DNA of 64,000 bases. It comes from Protonemura montana (Eukaryota > Arthropoda > Insecta > Plecoptera > Nemouridae). Where the stretch lies: positions 9,796,001 through 9,860,000 of the forward strand of contig OX387606.1 of assembly GCA_947568835.1 (NCBI GenBank), read 5' to 3'. A program made the translations under genes and the position numbers. Below are positions 23,023 through 38,000 of the stretch, piece by piece (position 1 is the stretch's first letter; the number at the start of each line of letters is the position of its first letter). Under the pieces are notes generated by a model, which was given only the letters and a program-made list of their open reading frames with translations, made no database searches and had not been told where the DNA came from.

Positions 23023-26000
23023 GTGAGTTTTGTATTTCGGTAGTTTATTTATGAAGTGATTTATAATTATTTGGATTTATGTCGTAGTTATTTTTCTCTA
23101 ATTTGTATCTTACATTCACATTTGATATACATTTGATATTTACCATACAACTAATTACTGTCAAGCCTTGTGCCTCCTTTGACATTCAAGATTATCAGCC
23201 GAGCCTACATTAGGACTGATTAGGACCTTCGTTTCCATTATTTTGACCTTTGGTCCTATAGTCCTTCAGGTGTTTTCAGATAATATGTGTAAAATCAATG
23301 GATTAGGACTATGATTATTCTTTAATTAGAATCTTAACTCTCCCTTCAATTTCTATGGTTATGTTTTGGTAGTTTGCAAAGAGTAATATATATTTTATTT
23401 GCAGTTCAGCGGCTCTCATGTCTGTCAAAAAGAAGTTTTGCAAGCTCAGCAGTTCCGAAAATAACTACTCATTACACAATAATTCCTCGTGAAACAGACC
23501 CGAGATGGAAGAGTGTAAATATGGAAAGGTTCGTCGACGAAGCAGACGTTTTAATAATAGGCGGAGGTCCAGCAGGAATGTCTGCGGCAATAAAATTGAA
23601 GCAATTAGCAGCCTGTTGCAATAAAGAGCTCAGGGTTTGCGTTGTGGAAAAGGCTGCTGAGGTTGGCGGTCACATACTGTCAGGGGCATGTGTCGATCCT
23701 GTAGCTTTGAATGAGCTCATACCTGATTGGAAGGAAAAAGGTGCACCACTTACCACACCAGTAACTGAGGACAAGTTTGGTTTTCTGACTGAAAAGTCAA
23801 GAATACCAATTCCAGTTTTACCTTTCATGCCCATCAATAATCACGGTAACTATGTGGTGCGACTAGGCCATGTGGTAAAGTGGCTAGGTGAGCAAGCTGA
23901 GGCCGCAGGAGTCGAAATTTATCCTGGTTATGCTGCTTCTGAAATCCTTTACCACGAAGATGGTAGTGTCAAAGGCATTGCCACAAATGATGTCGGAATT
24001 GCAAAAGATGGATCTCCGAAAGACAACTTTGAACGTGGAATGGAACTCCACGCAAAGTGTACCATATTTGCAGAAGGCTGCCATGGACATTTAGCTAAAC
24101 AAATCTTCAGGAAATACAATCTCCGCGAAAAATGCGAGCCTCAGACGTACGGAATCGGTCTAAAAGAAATCTGGGAGATTGATCCCGAAAAACACAGGCC
24201 AGGCCTAGTCGAACACACGATAGGCTGGCCGCTTGACAAAAACACGTACGGCGGCTCATTTCTGTACCACTTAAACGAACCTACGCCGTTGGTGGCTGTA
24301 GGTTTTGTCGTTGGTCTCGATTACAGCAATCCGTACATCAGCCCATTCAGAGAGTTCCAGAGGTTCAAACATCACCCAAACGTTCAACCTACATTTGAAG
24401 GAGGAAACCGCATTGCGTACGGCGCGAGAGCTCTGGCCGAGGGCGGTTTGCAGTCTATTCCGAAGCTGTCCTTCCCCGGCGGTTGTCTTGTGGGATGCAG
24501 CGCTGGATTCCTCAACGTTCCAAAAATCAAGGGAACGCACAACGCGATGAAGAGTGGAATGCTGGCGGCTGAGAGCGTATTTGAAAGCATCTACGATAAG
24601 AACCCGTCTGTGACTAAGGGCATCGAGCCGAAGTCGTACGAAGAGAAAATAAAGGGGAGTTGGATCTGGTCAGAACTGAAAGCAATGCGAAATTGCAGGC
24701 CATCGTTCCACAGCCCCCTTGGATTATACGGTGGGGTCTTGTATTCCGGCTTTAGCTCAACCATCAAAGGGATTGAACCATGGACATTCAGCCATGGAGG
24801 TAGGTTATGCGTGCGTATTAATCTGTGGACCAATAAAGTTTTAATGCAAAGAATGCTGATTGCTTTGATTTGAGCAATTTTTTTTTTCAACCATATTGTA
24901 ATGTAAATGACATTGAACTGCAAATTGGTTAGCTGGACAAAAGTAGGGATAGCAAAGGTTCGATGTTCTAGTTTGAATATCCATGAGAGCAAAGTGTAAT
25001 GCTACAAAATAATTCTTTCAGGATGGTTCTTACTTGATTCGGTTTTATTCAATTCAATCCAGATTTGACAGTTTGTGTTATTCAATTGTAAAATCAAAAG
25101 TTGAGGAGTGTCATATCACAGCTTTGCTAAGAAAGTGCCTCTGGCATTGACTTTCAATGCAATTTGATGAGTATCTGCAATTGCAAGTGCCAAAAAGCAA
25201 AATATCTAGAAGGCTTGCATTAAACGGGCATCTAACCATTCCTTTCTTTCCAGCGGCCGACCACTGCCGCCTGAAGCCCGCTTGCAACAGCAAGCCAATC
25301 GAGTACCCACGGCCAGATGGAAAAATCAGCTTTGACCTGCTGACATCGGTGTCGCTGACAGGCACCAACCACGAGGGTGACCAGCCAGCGCACCTTACCC
25401 TCAGGGATGACTCGGTGCCTGTCAACACCAACCTGGCAGTCTTCGATGGCCCCGAGGGCAGATTTTGTCCAGCAGGTGAGTCTTTAGAAAGGCATTTTGA
25501 AGCTTCTGGCAAACAATGTGTTTTTGGTTGACAACCTCTGTTGTCGCTAATTTTAAATATGCTTGTCATCTATTTCCTAATGGGGATCAGTATATTTAGG
25601 TTTTGGTTGATAAAAAGAGTGAGAAAACACTTTTTATTACCTGAATGACTATTCAGGCAACTGGCACAAATAATCAAATTTTAGTTTTTGTTTTTTCACA
25701 ACTGGCTGTTATCATGGTTTTTGTTGTCGATAATGACAAAAGTAAAACAGAGCAGAACATTGGTGCCTGTCAACAATATATTGAAATTACTGCAGAGGTG
25801 GAAAATGAAGAGTCCTTTGCGACACTCCTTTCTGCTCACTTTCCATCTGAACATTTAAAACACTGAAATGAGCATCATGAAGGGACTTTTCCTTGGTGCT
25901 TTGGTGATTACCTACATAATATCTTCTGAAACAGAAGGTTGAATTTCGTCATGCCGAAGTCTTTTGCCATCTTTACCTGCTATAGGCCTTTGTGGAACCT

Positions 26001-29000
26001 TTATCTGGAGATTGCTAAGTGGTCCTTGCAATAATTGTCAGAATGGGTTTACCTAATAGTGTTGAAACATGGAATTAGGGCTAATGCTGATTTCGAATCC
26101 ATTCTTAATCTCTGTCCTAACTGTGCTCGTAATGGTATACAAACATACTCCTCGGCGCTCAATTAGCTGCTCAATGGCTAATAATGCTAAAATATTATTT
26201 TAGTTAAAAATAGACTGGTTGGATCTCTGGAAAAACTAAGTGTATGCCTGCACTTAGGAAATTAATATGTTTTTAGCAAAAGAGAATATTCAAATGGATT
26301 TCTTGAAACTTGTACCAGCCCAGGGATTTAATTGAAGAGAGACAATGATTTTTATATTTAATGAAAACTTTAATGTTCCAGGTTTGAGTGGTAAAACCTG
26401 AACCTAAGTTGAGAGTGAAGGGTTAAGGGATTGAATACATATGATATGGCTATCAATCTGCTTGTATAGGATTTAATTTTTAAACCAAGGATCCAAATCC
26501 AAGAACATCAGCATAGCCCATCTTTTCTCAGTGCTATCCTGATGGGGAAAACGAGATGTAGAAAGCATTACCAAGGCTTAGTTAGGTGCATGGAAGAGAG
26601 TTTACTCAAAACATTCAAGTACTTACTCGTCAATTGTGGAGCAAACAAGTAATTGAAAATCAAGTAGTCGTATTCAAAAGTGTTCTGTAACAAGAAAGTA
26701 TCTTATTTATATCTGTCATGTGAAGAGAAATATATAATAACAGCCGCATTTATTCTCGTTATCTAAACTTGGCCCTCCTGTTGCGGTAACGTGGTCCGAT
26801 GCTTCAGATGCTAACACCAATTATTGTAGTATCCTAAAAAGTTGCTTTGTGAAACTTTGGAGGATATCCGCCTTGCGAAGGGTTTGATCCCCTGATTGAA
26901 ACTCTTTCTGATTAGGAAGGGTAGAGAAATGATAGTGAATAGGACCCTTGGGGTTAATTCTACCTCCTACCTTGGTCACAATCAAAGTAACTCTACCAAA
27001 ACACTTACACTGATTGGCCAACTTCATTAACCATGGAGAGTCAATAGTCATGCTTTGCCGTGAAATTTCGAGGAACTGCTTGATACTTCAAAATCAGCTG
27101 CAAAATCGTTCTTTTTCCACAAGAGGGTGGCTGATCAAAGAAAAGTGATTTGCTAAATTGTTTATACACTTAATGCAGGTCCTGCTGCATTTGGCAAAAG
27201 TACTTAGGAAAAAAATGTGAGGCTGGCTTCTTAATTATGTAATCGCATTTGCACATTACCTTTGATGTATTTCATTTTGACAACACTCAGTGGCTTGTGA
27301 TAGTTGATAATCGTTCGGATTACTGGGAATTAAACGGGCTAATTTAACATCATTAAATGTTGCCACACAAGGCATTTCAGATGTTGTCATGTCCAACAAT
27401 GGACCGCAGTACGCATTTTCACATTTTTGCCATTTTTGATTTTTTTTGCGACGATTTTTGGCTATTTCATATCTTTACGAAAAAAGAAAAAGACATAACT
27501 ACTTGGCATTTAAGCCTTGGTATACGTCGATTGATGGGACAACCTTTTGGAGGATTGGATAAGACCTTTTAGGAATCAAATATTGCATTATCGGACTGAC
27601 TAATGAATTTAGTAATGAGTAAAGGTAAAGCTTTGATGATCTGCTACTTACAAAATGTTGTACTAATCCTGAGAGTTGTGGGCAGCAACAGTAAGTTCGA
27701 ATCGATTAAACATCGATTAAATTCAGACATTAAATACTGTGGAAGAATGGATATTTCTTTGTGGTTGTCTGATTTGCAAACAAAATCAAATTTTAGCAAA
27801 CTTTTCAATAGAAATAGAATTGAGAAAAGTTGCATTTCAGATGAAACCTGTTTTGGATCCAATAATGATTTTGGTATTATATTAGCAACAAAATTTTGGG
27901 ATTTTTTTGTTGGAATTTCAGATGAGCTTAGTAAATTCTAGAATTAGCAGCAAAAGACCAAATTTTTGATCATACTGATTCTATAATACTGGTATGATTT
28001 TGATTATCAGCTTAAATAAATGTAAAGAAAACACATGTTTAGTATTTTCAGAATTTGAGTAAAAATAGCCAACACACCATCTTCTAAGATTCTTTTAGTT
28101 TAAATGGATGCAAATGTTGTAAAACGCTGTGTATTATCCTGAAAATATTGTTTGACTTTTAAGTAACGTTACTTTTTGCTAAACAGCCAAGCAATATTTA
28201 GTTCAACCAATTTGTTTCACAATTACAGTGCTTCAATTAAAATACTAATTGTATTGTCCCATATTTGACAGTTTTTTTGCTAGGTAGGAGACACTTTTTT
28301 GTACGTAACATCCTCTCAAAGTGCTAAACGTCATTTTGTTTTTTTGTTGCTGTCCCATGTTGCGAAAGTTTGCTACAAGCGTTTAAACAGCAATATTGAT
28401 CCCAACTTTGCAAATCTCGAGGGAGTAGTTTAGTCCTTGCTGTCCCAGATTTATCTCTGTTCCAAGGACTTTTTAAACGTTGACACCTGTTAGCTTGGTT
28501 CGTTTTGTGCCCGTTTACAGAAGGTAAATTTGTAATGACTATGGTACATCCCAAAATTATTTAGTGGTACAATTCCACGTAATAATTAACTAACCTTTTT
28601 AAAATGAATTCCATGAATAAAATATGTAGCTACATAACCAGCAGGCATTGAATTTATTTTCGGGCAAAAAAATGTATTGCCTACCCTTAGGGGACCCACA
28701 CCTGCCATTTGAAATCAAAATTTATCTGAATTGCTAATCCCATTTCAAATGAATAGTCATATCTGTACAAAATGCACATAGCTAATGGTTACAAAACATT
28801 ATATTCAAAAACTTCAATGCTGGTTTTATTTAATGTGTACTGCAAGTTTTGAATGGAATAAAATTCTCTAGATCTGGATACAGAATCGTCGGTGATGGAC
28901 TCTAATTATTTTGAAGTGCCATTTCTGGCGTTCATACTTTGCATTAATTCACTCCTAAAAAGCAATTCAATGATATAAAATTTACTTACAGGCCAACGAA

Positions 29001-32000
29001 GTTATGACTCGATGCTTGCCCTTAAAAACGACGGTACTGCTAGAATTTGTTGACACCCCCCCCCCCCCCCCCTCCCCACTTAATGCTAGAGCGTTATTTC
29101 TTGGGCAAAAAAAAAAGTATGTAGGTATATCAAGCGAGTTAATAATTAACGAGATACTTCGTCACAAGGTATAAAACTTATGCTCGTACAGCATCATCCC
29201 TTGTTTTTTTCTTACCGACTTGTAAGTTTCCTTGAAAACATGATAGAAAGACTTTTTATTGCACCCCGCCAAGTTTTAATTAAAATCTCATATATTGGAT
29301 TATAAAGTTTCTATGTGAAGATTACTTCATGAAACACAAGTAGAGTCGGGAGAACTGTTTGAGATAACTCATCACGGCGGCGTGCTCAGAAAGTTTTGTT
29401 TTCACATTTTCGTGTATACTAGCGAGCACCTACAGTCTAGCCAGCGAGTGAAGAAACCAACTCAAAGACTTACCCCCCCCCCCCCCCCCCCCCCCCAACA
29501 CACACACACACACACACACAGCATTGCACCAATTCATGAATGACATTTCAGTTATACTTTGCAATACTTGATATATCTGATAAGTAATTGGTAAACAAAA
29601 TAATACAGTACTTAATATCCCGAAAGACAAAATATCTTGGCACGACAAAAGCTTTGGAGCAAAAGGAAAATGTCGGACATCAGCGGAGATAATTTGTAGT
29701 GTTTTAAAAAATGACAGTTGGCTCGCATGTCACCCCAAAACGATCGGTGGCGCCTCTGCCGGAAACTTATGTTCTCTCGCTGAACGGAGCATACGCGACA
29801 CCTTCATACACTTATAGTAACTCCGTGTGCTGCTCTTCACCTAACCAGAAAACTGTTTTATGATGACTCTTTCACCTCACTTGCTCGTGGGTGGTGCGCA
29901 ATTTTGAGGACTAATTTGGCGTTCGCCACTTCAGCACTGGTTACAAAAAAACTCTAGTCAAGGGGCCGACGTTTAATTACGGGCGCTCACAACTCCAGGG
30001 GATTTTCAGAAGCGACGCATTTGTCTGAAATGAGTAGGTAACGGGGCACGAAACGAAGAGTAAACTACCTGAGTTGTAGCTAGCTTGTTGAGCTCATATT
30101 TCTTTATATGATACTAGCATTGGGTTTATAGGTTAATAATCGATAGATACATTTCTGTATACCAACGAAATTGGTAGTTGCTGCTAGTTGTGAGATTTAT
30201 TTCTCTCAGATCACTCACATTTGAGACTTAATCATCATTATTGATTACCAGTGTATAAAAGTATCGATATTTTGAATCGTAATTATTTGTTTTAAAAGAA
30301 TCGGATGACACCTACCGTTACCACATGTTGCCGGCTCGTTTGCTCAGCAGAACACTGGAAAGATTTTGCGCGAAATCGGAAACACACCCTTGTAACGACG
30401 TTTATTCAAATCACGAAGGTTTATAGAGTAAAGGACGCGATTCATGTTTTAAACTGCCCATTGCCGTATTTCCTCTTTTCATCTGGTTGTTGACAAAGTT
30501 ACTGCATAAAAGCAGCGAGCACCTGCTACCATACACAGTCCTCGAGATATCAGCCCCATCGCGGACAAAACTTCGGCACCAACCATTGCCCTTTTTGAGA
30601 TTGGAAAAAAATCCACACAGTGCAAAACCTGGTAAGGTTTTGCAGTTCTGAACCACTATCGCCTTACCGAAGTTACGTTTCAATGTTTGCAGTAGTAACA
30701 TGTTCGTGTGTTTTTCATGCCATTGCCAAATTCAACGAACTGTACGTGGGAATTGGCTAAGTGGGAGGGGGCTGGGGGTTCTGGAATGCACCCTCAAAAT
30801 AGTTAATACTTGTCCATAATGTTATAAAACTGGAAAATTAAAATGCCTGTCGCTGCAGGGGAAATGAAATTTAAATTTTGATGTTCACTTTGATGTGCCA
30901 TGGAGGTCGTAAACGTAGAAAACATTTCATGCGTTTATTTACTGTCCAAACCAACCTAACCTAATAAAGTAGGCAATAGATGTGTAATTTGGAAACGAAT
31001 ACTCGATTGTAGGTATAATATTTTGTTGCAAAATACATTGAAAAAATATCAAGCAGGTTTAGTATTTAGTCAAACACTTCCAACAATCAAACGGGCTTGG
31101 TGTTGTGCTTGTGACTTTTGGAAACACTGCGCTGGGTCAGGTATTGGATGGGTGATCATCAACAATATGTCCTATTATGGAAACATACGTTCGTCTTGCC
31201 TTTGAACTTCTGTACAGCATGGAATAGTGGAGAATCATCTTCATCAAGTTCCACTCATTCACCAACGCCATAAGAACTGTGCCACAGGACCAGTTATCAA
31301 AACGGTTCGTCGTTAAACTCCACTATAATCAATCAATATCACAGAGCAAGTTAAATGTAATTCTTTCTAAATAAATCTGCATTTTGTGCAAGAATTTTTG
31401 GTTTCTCGGGTTTTTTTTTAAAGCAGCAAGGCAGGAATATGTGTGATCAACCCCGGAGACCATTTCATTGTGTGTTGATATACAGATAGGTATGTGAATT
31501 AGCTGCTCAATATTTAAGGTTTATTTTCTGTTAGAACCCATTCTGTGCAGAAACCCAGCCTGGGCCCTGCTGCTAGATGTATTTGACCTCAGGAAACTCA
31601 CCACAGTTACGCCTCTCGTGCCAAATATTACAATTTTCTTAACTCCTAGATAAAGTGGGAGTGAAACACAGGCAGTGAAAGTCATCTGTTCTCAGAGTTG
31701 AAACATATTGTAATACCGAGCCTTGGAAAAACCCCAAATGCACCCCGTGCTCTACACACTCCATCGGAACGTTCATTTGATCAAGTTGACTGATGAAATT
31801 TCGTCCGCGACTTGTCTCAATCGGTTTGTTAACACGATTAGCGACGTAGTGGCGCAAGTCACGGCCATGCCAAAACAGGCAGCGTTGGCGTCGCCGGCAA
31901 GTTGCCGAGGATTCATAACAGGATTATCCCCTTGACGTCGCGACGCTCGCCCTATGACGCAGCCACCAGTTGAAGTCGACGCCGGCGTCAACGTCGCCGA

Positions 32001-35000
32001 ATCCCGAATGTTCTCGGCGAAAACAGACTAATGAAAGTTTGTCGATAGCGATTATTTGATCCCAGGCGACCTACAGAAACTATAAAACATTTTTTTTAGC
32101 GTAGGATAAGCCGCTTCTTTTGAATTGTGTGCAAAACAATATAATTTATATATCTTTTCGTCAGTTTTCTTTTCCCTTTTTCTTTCGAAAAAACATCGGC
32201 GTTAACGATATCGTCAAACGTAAATCGCGCAGACTCTTCCTTTTTTTATATCGTATTGTGCGTTTTCTCTTTTATTCGGCCGGAGCCAATGGCCGCACTA
32301 AATCTTGGGACAGCGTTATTGATTACGACTATACCCATCATAACACATGTCATTATGTCACCACCAGCGATTTTTTTTGTCACGTAGTCTTTGTTGGGGC
32401 CGTTTCAACAGAGTGCGGCGGTCGCAGAAGATCTAGCGAGTGAACGTGAAAGCTCGATTCCTTGTGCTTCGGCACACAGGGAGGTAATTCAGTTCTGAGT
32501 GGCAAAATGTAGGCTCCGGAGCGAGCAAAGTGTCACAATGTGAGTGTGTTGCATAGTTGATTAGGAGGGCGGTGGGATGAAATTCGGTTATACGGTACAT
32601 TGTCATCGGCGTCGGGGTTATTAAGTTAGTTGGACGCAAAATGAATAGGAAAGGGATGGCTTTAGTTTTTAGTTTTTTTTTTTTATATTGATGGCATCGT
32701 GTAAGCATTTTGCTTAAGGTAGTGGCTGGGATATCCCTGAATGAAGGTGGATGTCTTGTATGCATCCCAAAACAGCGTCCAAAGAAAATAACCTGACAGG
32801 TTGGTTGGTGGGGGGTCTTCAAACGTCTCCAAACGTCTTGGAAGTAATTGAATAGATACAGTAAATTTTTTCTTCATTTATTACTAGACATGTTAGTCTT
32901 AGAGTTGTGACAGTATTTTGACAAGAAACTAGGCGCACGGCTACCTGACTAGGATTACTGTACCGGTTCTGCAAACAGACATATAGAAATAAGTAAACAC
33001 ATCGTGCAAAAAGCAAAATTCTGGCAGATAAGTTTTATCTGTTAAAATAATCTTCCGTGCTATTTTTGTGTGCACTCACGGAATGAGCTGGAATGTTCGC
33101 ACTTACATTTCAATCGGCTCTTGCTAATGTCAAGGGAGGTTCATGCCAGAAGCGAAGGTGAAGGCTCTAAGGTGAAGGTTACTTTTCATCTAAGAGCATA
33201 CCACGCTTTGTCGCGCTTTTTTTTATCATCTCATTCTCTTCTCGCAGTATGCATTGTTACCTCTAGCCTCTTCACTGACGCGACACTCTTTATCTATAAA
33301 CGTGGAACCAAGTCGCGCGACGCGCCCGCTCATTATCTGTGCTATTTCACGGCGTCTCGACGCCCGACGCCCGACTCCCACCGTCATATTTCATGATTGA
33401 TCGCGTTTTTCTCGGCACGCCGCGCCGGTGTCAATGACGACGACGCTGCAAAGATCACCGCGAAGCAAATCGCGCGTTCACGTGCGTGTTTTTCTTGCTG
33501 GTCTTGCTCGGGTTTTTTTTAGGGCTTTTTTTTGTACTACCCCGTGATGAACAAAAGGGCGGCTCGGAAAGATACCACGATACTATTTTTCTTTTTATCA
33601 CAGCGGAAAGTTTTGCAACTAAGGTTTTATAATTACAATTCCCATAGTAGTTGGTCTTTTATTTTTGTCTGTATATAACATTTCCATTTTTGTTCAGAGT
33701 TATATCCAGTTGTAAAACTAGACTTTTAGCTGGTGTGAACGATGTCACACCGGGTGGGAGTATGAACAGTAGTTGGCCACGGATCTTCAATAGGTATCTC
33801 CTCTGGTTCCGGCATTCCGGGAACGAATCTTTCGATCCACTCTAGCACATTTGTCGCCCCAATTGCCGTGTACATGAGGAACGAAGTACCATCTTCATGG
33901 CAAGTCTTCTTTTCCCGCCGCTAAGACAACACCCCTTCCAACATACCACTGCAGAATAAAGATCCTCCGATATCCCCGTTACATGTCTTTTGCACGCTTC
34001 GAACTAGCGGCGTTTCGCACAAGTAAAACCTGTCGAAATGCTCATCTCGTCTATTTTGTTTCTTCTACATGTATTTGCAGTACTTTTCGCGGCCTACTCG
34101 CACTGGATAGAAACGTATGCGACCTCCGCCTGGATTTTCATGTTCCGTTCCTGTCGATGAAGCCGATGCGGGCAGCGGTGCAACTGATAAAGTCGTTTTC
34201 GTTTATGTGTTTGTTAAACCGGAGTAGGAATTGTCTCGGCGGGTCGATTTCTCATTTTTTTTGCACGTCCACTTGCATCAGTGCTATGTCCACGTCAAAC
34301 ATGGTCGACTGGTGCAAGTAGTTTGTGTGTACGTGGAGCAGGCCGCCCACTCGAGTCTGGTTACCTGCAAATGGCTGCAAGTTCTGCTCTATTGAAACAC
34401 GAGCGAATGCTTGTTTGATTCAGTTTGTTAAATAACCAATTGAATGGATTGCCAAGGGGTGTCTGTACTATCTGAACTAAAAGCTCTAATTTTATTTGTC
34501 CAGAATCAAGTATTGGGCATAGCTAATCGAATCAATCCAGAGGTGAGAGCTTACAAGTTGATTCCTTCCGATTTCCTATGACAAGAGTATTTGTATATTT
34601 CATTTCACCAGTGATGCACTTACTGGGTGTGGGGTACCCAGGCTCCGTGCCATCTCAAAGCATCACTCGGACGCGGACGAGGTTTCTTCGCTGTGTAAGG
34701 TTAACCGTTAGCTGCTGGTCATCGTGCTTTTTGTCAGCGATAATCTCAGTGAAGCAGCAAGCAGCGGTGATAAGGCCTCTGTATGATCATTCCGGTGCAA
34801 TTGAAAGGGGTGGGTCTCAAACTTTTGCCAAGTCCCTGAGTCACGTCCTCGGTCCGCCAGCTGATGTGAGCTGTTAGAGACTTTTGCGCCTGTTGTGCTG
34901 ACATTTTTGTATGGGTTCTATTGATATGATTCAGGGTAAGGGCAACATATGCACAGAAAGTGAATAGAGCGCTTGCTAGAAAAATGACTCTAGTGTACAT

Positions 35001-38000
35001 TGCTATGTTATTGCTTTGGACAGAACGACACTTCATCACAATATAAGTTTAGAATTCCGAATAAATACTTGCAAAGGTTGGCGTCCTGGAAATTGGCATT
35101 TTATTGTCAAGACATCCAATTATTGGGTGCACGATGGCATTATTGTGAAATACCTAGAAGAGAGCCGAGCCAACATCGTAGTCGTCTAGCGTACAGCAAT
35201 TTCATTGGACGGAATTGCGCCACCGCAGTTCATCTGCACAGCGTATTTCCACTGTGATGTTGAGTGGGTGAAAATGGGTCGTTTCGTAGCGTTCCTAAAC
35301 TTTCCCGGCTTCAAGCATGTACTTGATAACGAAACGCAGCAGGACGCTTGCTCGGGCAGGACGTTGCGTTACTTATAGAACATCCCATCTACAAGCCTAC
35401 CCGCTCGCCCACCTATCTATACATACCCAGTGATGTAGTGCTGAAAAAAGTGGGTGAAAGGCGATTTTCCGTCAACCTAGGAGTGGGGGGGGGGGGGGGG
35501 GATGGAAATTTCCCAAAGTTTGGTTGGATTGTGCAGTACGTCCACAATCCCCAAACTTATTACGAGCACTTACTTCTATTAAGATCCTAGCATCTACTTT
35601 TCCACGATTTAATCGTGGGTCAGAATGTATTGCAATTCAAAATAAAATCAGCAAAATTCGTTTACCAATGTCACGAACGGAACCGGGGATGTTATGATGA
35701 TGATCAAGTCGAAATTCTGTGCAACAAGCTTTACATCAAGGAGCAACAAAATAATGATGATTGCAATTAATTTTAAAAATGTACTTTTGCGTTTTTCAGC
35801 GTTTTTCTTTGATACAAAGCTCGGTAGGCGCTTAATTGAAAAATAATAGGTGTGCTCCGTATACCCGCGTACACCCAGAACTACACCGCTGAGTAACCCT
35901 TTACTGCAGCATGCGTTTGTCAAAATGTTCCCTCTAAATTATTCCTACAGCTGCCACTTAGACTCTCTCGACTCGCGCACGAAACCAACACGATCGTTCA
36001 TGATTTGGTCTCGCTTCCCATCCCATTGCAAGAGAAAATTCTCTGAATTATTTCGTCTCTTTCAAAACATTATTCTTTGTTTCGCCATTATCGGTTCCGT
36101 GAGTTCGCGAAGCGAGAAGTACTGGGAAAACGAAACGGAACGACAAACTGCTAATGTGCATTGCAGTTAATAATGAGCGGAAATTGTATCTAGGAAAAGC
36201 GCCGTCCGCTTCCTGACGGCTGCTGCTTGCCATAGCCTGTGCTACTAGCGCTCCTATTGATTGGAAGTTGAAAGCTTTATGCTTCGCCCCGTTCCCAGCG
36301 ACAAAGGCTGATTTTATTTCTCCCTCTTTGCCCTGGAATCGCACTAGTGGTTTTTTTTCTTTATATGCTTATAGGGTGTGTTAAATAGGAAACGAATTTA
36401 CGAACGAAATAATTCAACGAATGGAATTGATTTTATCATTCTCGCCATACATTGGCGAACTCCTACAAGTTGTTTACCATGCAAAGGCGTTTTATTTCCA
36501 TGCATCGACCGATCGAACATCTTTCTTCCTCGACACATTTGTTTCTCTTTCTGTATGTACGTAATCTCGACACACAGTCTTGGTCTAGCAGTATATTTGC
36601 AATCTCATTGATATTGGAGCGAAAGAGGGATGTAAATTGTTCTTTTATTGTAACCGAATTGCTATTCGTCGCCGACTGCTATCCAGAGAGCAGAGATATA
36701 TGCACAGGTGAATCGAGCGCGTGAAAAGCGGCGTTTTCCTCACTCCCTCGTACTCCGCCCTCATGCACAAGACACAAAGGAAATGGGAAGAAGAATGCTT
36801 CAGTCGAGAAAATTGACATGGCGCTTGATAGCGCGAGCCGATCCGCCTTACTCTTCTTTCACAACGAACATTTGTATACACGGTTTCAAGTCTTCAAAGC
36901 ATATATAGCGACTACCTTCGGAAAGGCCTGTTCAAAAGAGCTATTACGTGGATGTTTACGAGAGTTTCATTGTTGTTCAGCTCTCGTTATACATACTTAC
37001 TTACTAGTTTGTTGTTAGGTTGGTGTGCCTGGCAGATTTTCTTCTTGACGTGTATATTTGAACTTTGAGGCCACCTGTCGACCAACAAACAGTTCCGCCC
37101 ACACGGTTTGCCTACCTGTGGCTTGATTCATGATTTCATTCAACTTTCGTGCCGTAATCTGTCACATATTAGTTAATATTAACGAGCTTATTAGGTTTTA
37201 TTAAGGTTACCTTCACGATATGATAAAGTAGGCTATCGATCACATGCAAAATAAAGCTGCACTCTGGGCTTGTCGGTGGTGGTGCCGGGTCCACTCTGTC
37301 ATTTCCCTTTGTGCTTTGACTTTGATTGCGTACACCTGGCTATCGCGACACACCAATCTTTTGAAATACGATGCATCGATCGATTTCTGAACCAAACTAA
37401 AGGACTCAGGATTTTCTTTCCGATTCGGTTCGCCTCGCCATGTTATCAAGAGCGAGGGAAATGATTGAAAAGTTTCCACAAAGTCGGATCGTTATGAGGT
37501 TATAAGAGTAAAAATCAGAGAGTCGATGGCACGCTCGTGACAGATGGCTTCGTGGTGGACGCGCATAATGGACGTCGTCCCTTTCCATTCGGCCTCGGCC
37601 CATTCGTCTGCCCTTAAACGGCGCGCCCCAGCGTGACGGGGGACGGGGCTAGGGGTATAATCAAGATCGCACGAGGCCACCAGATGAAATCTGCTACACA
37701 AAAATCACGTTGACAGGCTTTACGAAGAAATCTCATTTAACTCCGGGAATGCCTCTATGGGATACAAAAATAATGCTTTTGATGTTGGATGTAATTTTAT
37801 CAGCAACTAATTATAACTTATTTCACATTGATGCACAGTGCAACGATGATTGTATACTATATAACAGAACATGTTTTAATCGTGTAATGTAACTTTATAG
37901 AGATCTAAATAGTGCATTATTAATACACTGTTAGTCTTGACTGTCTAGGACAGGAGTGTCGTATCAATCACACGCAGGATAATTGGAATTTCACTCCAAA

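Noticed and set aside
24271..24992. Open frames antisense to ETF-QO exon 2
   Set aside because: They are shadows of the strongly coding + strand frame, with no independent features.
32433..32822. 129-codon frame on the - strand
   Set aside because: No motif, low-complexity Lys run from a poly-T tract, no splice support.
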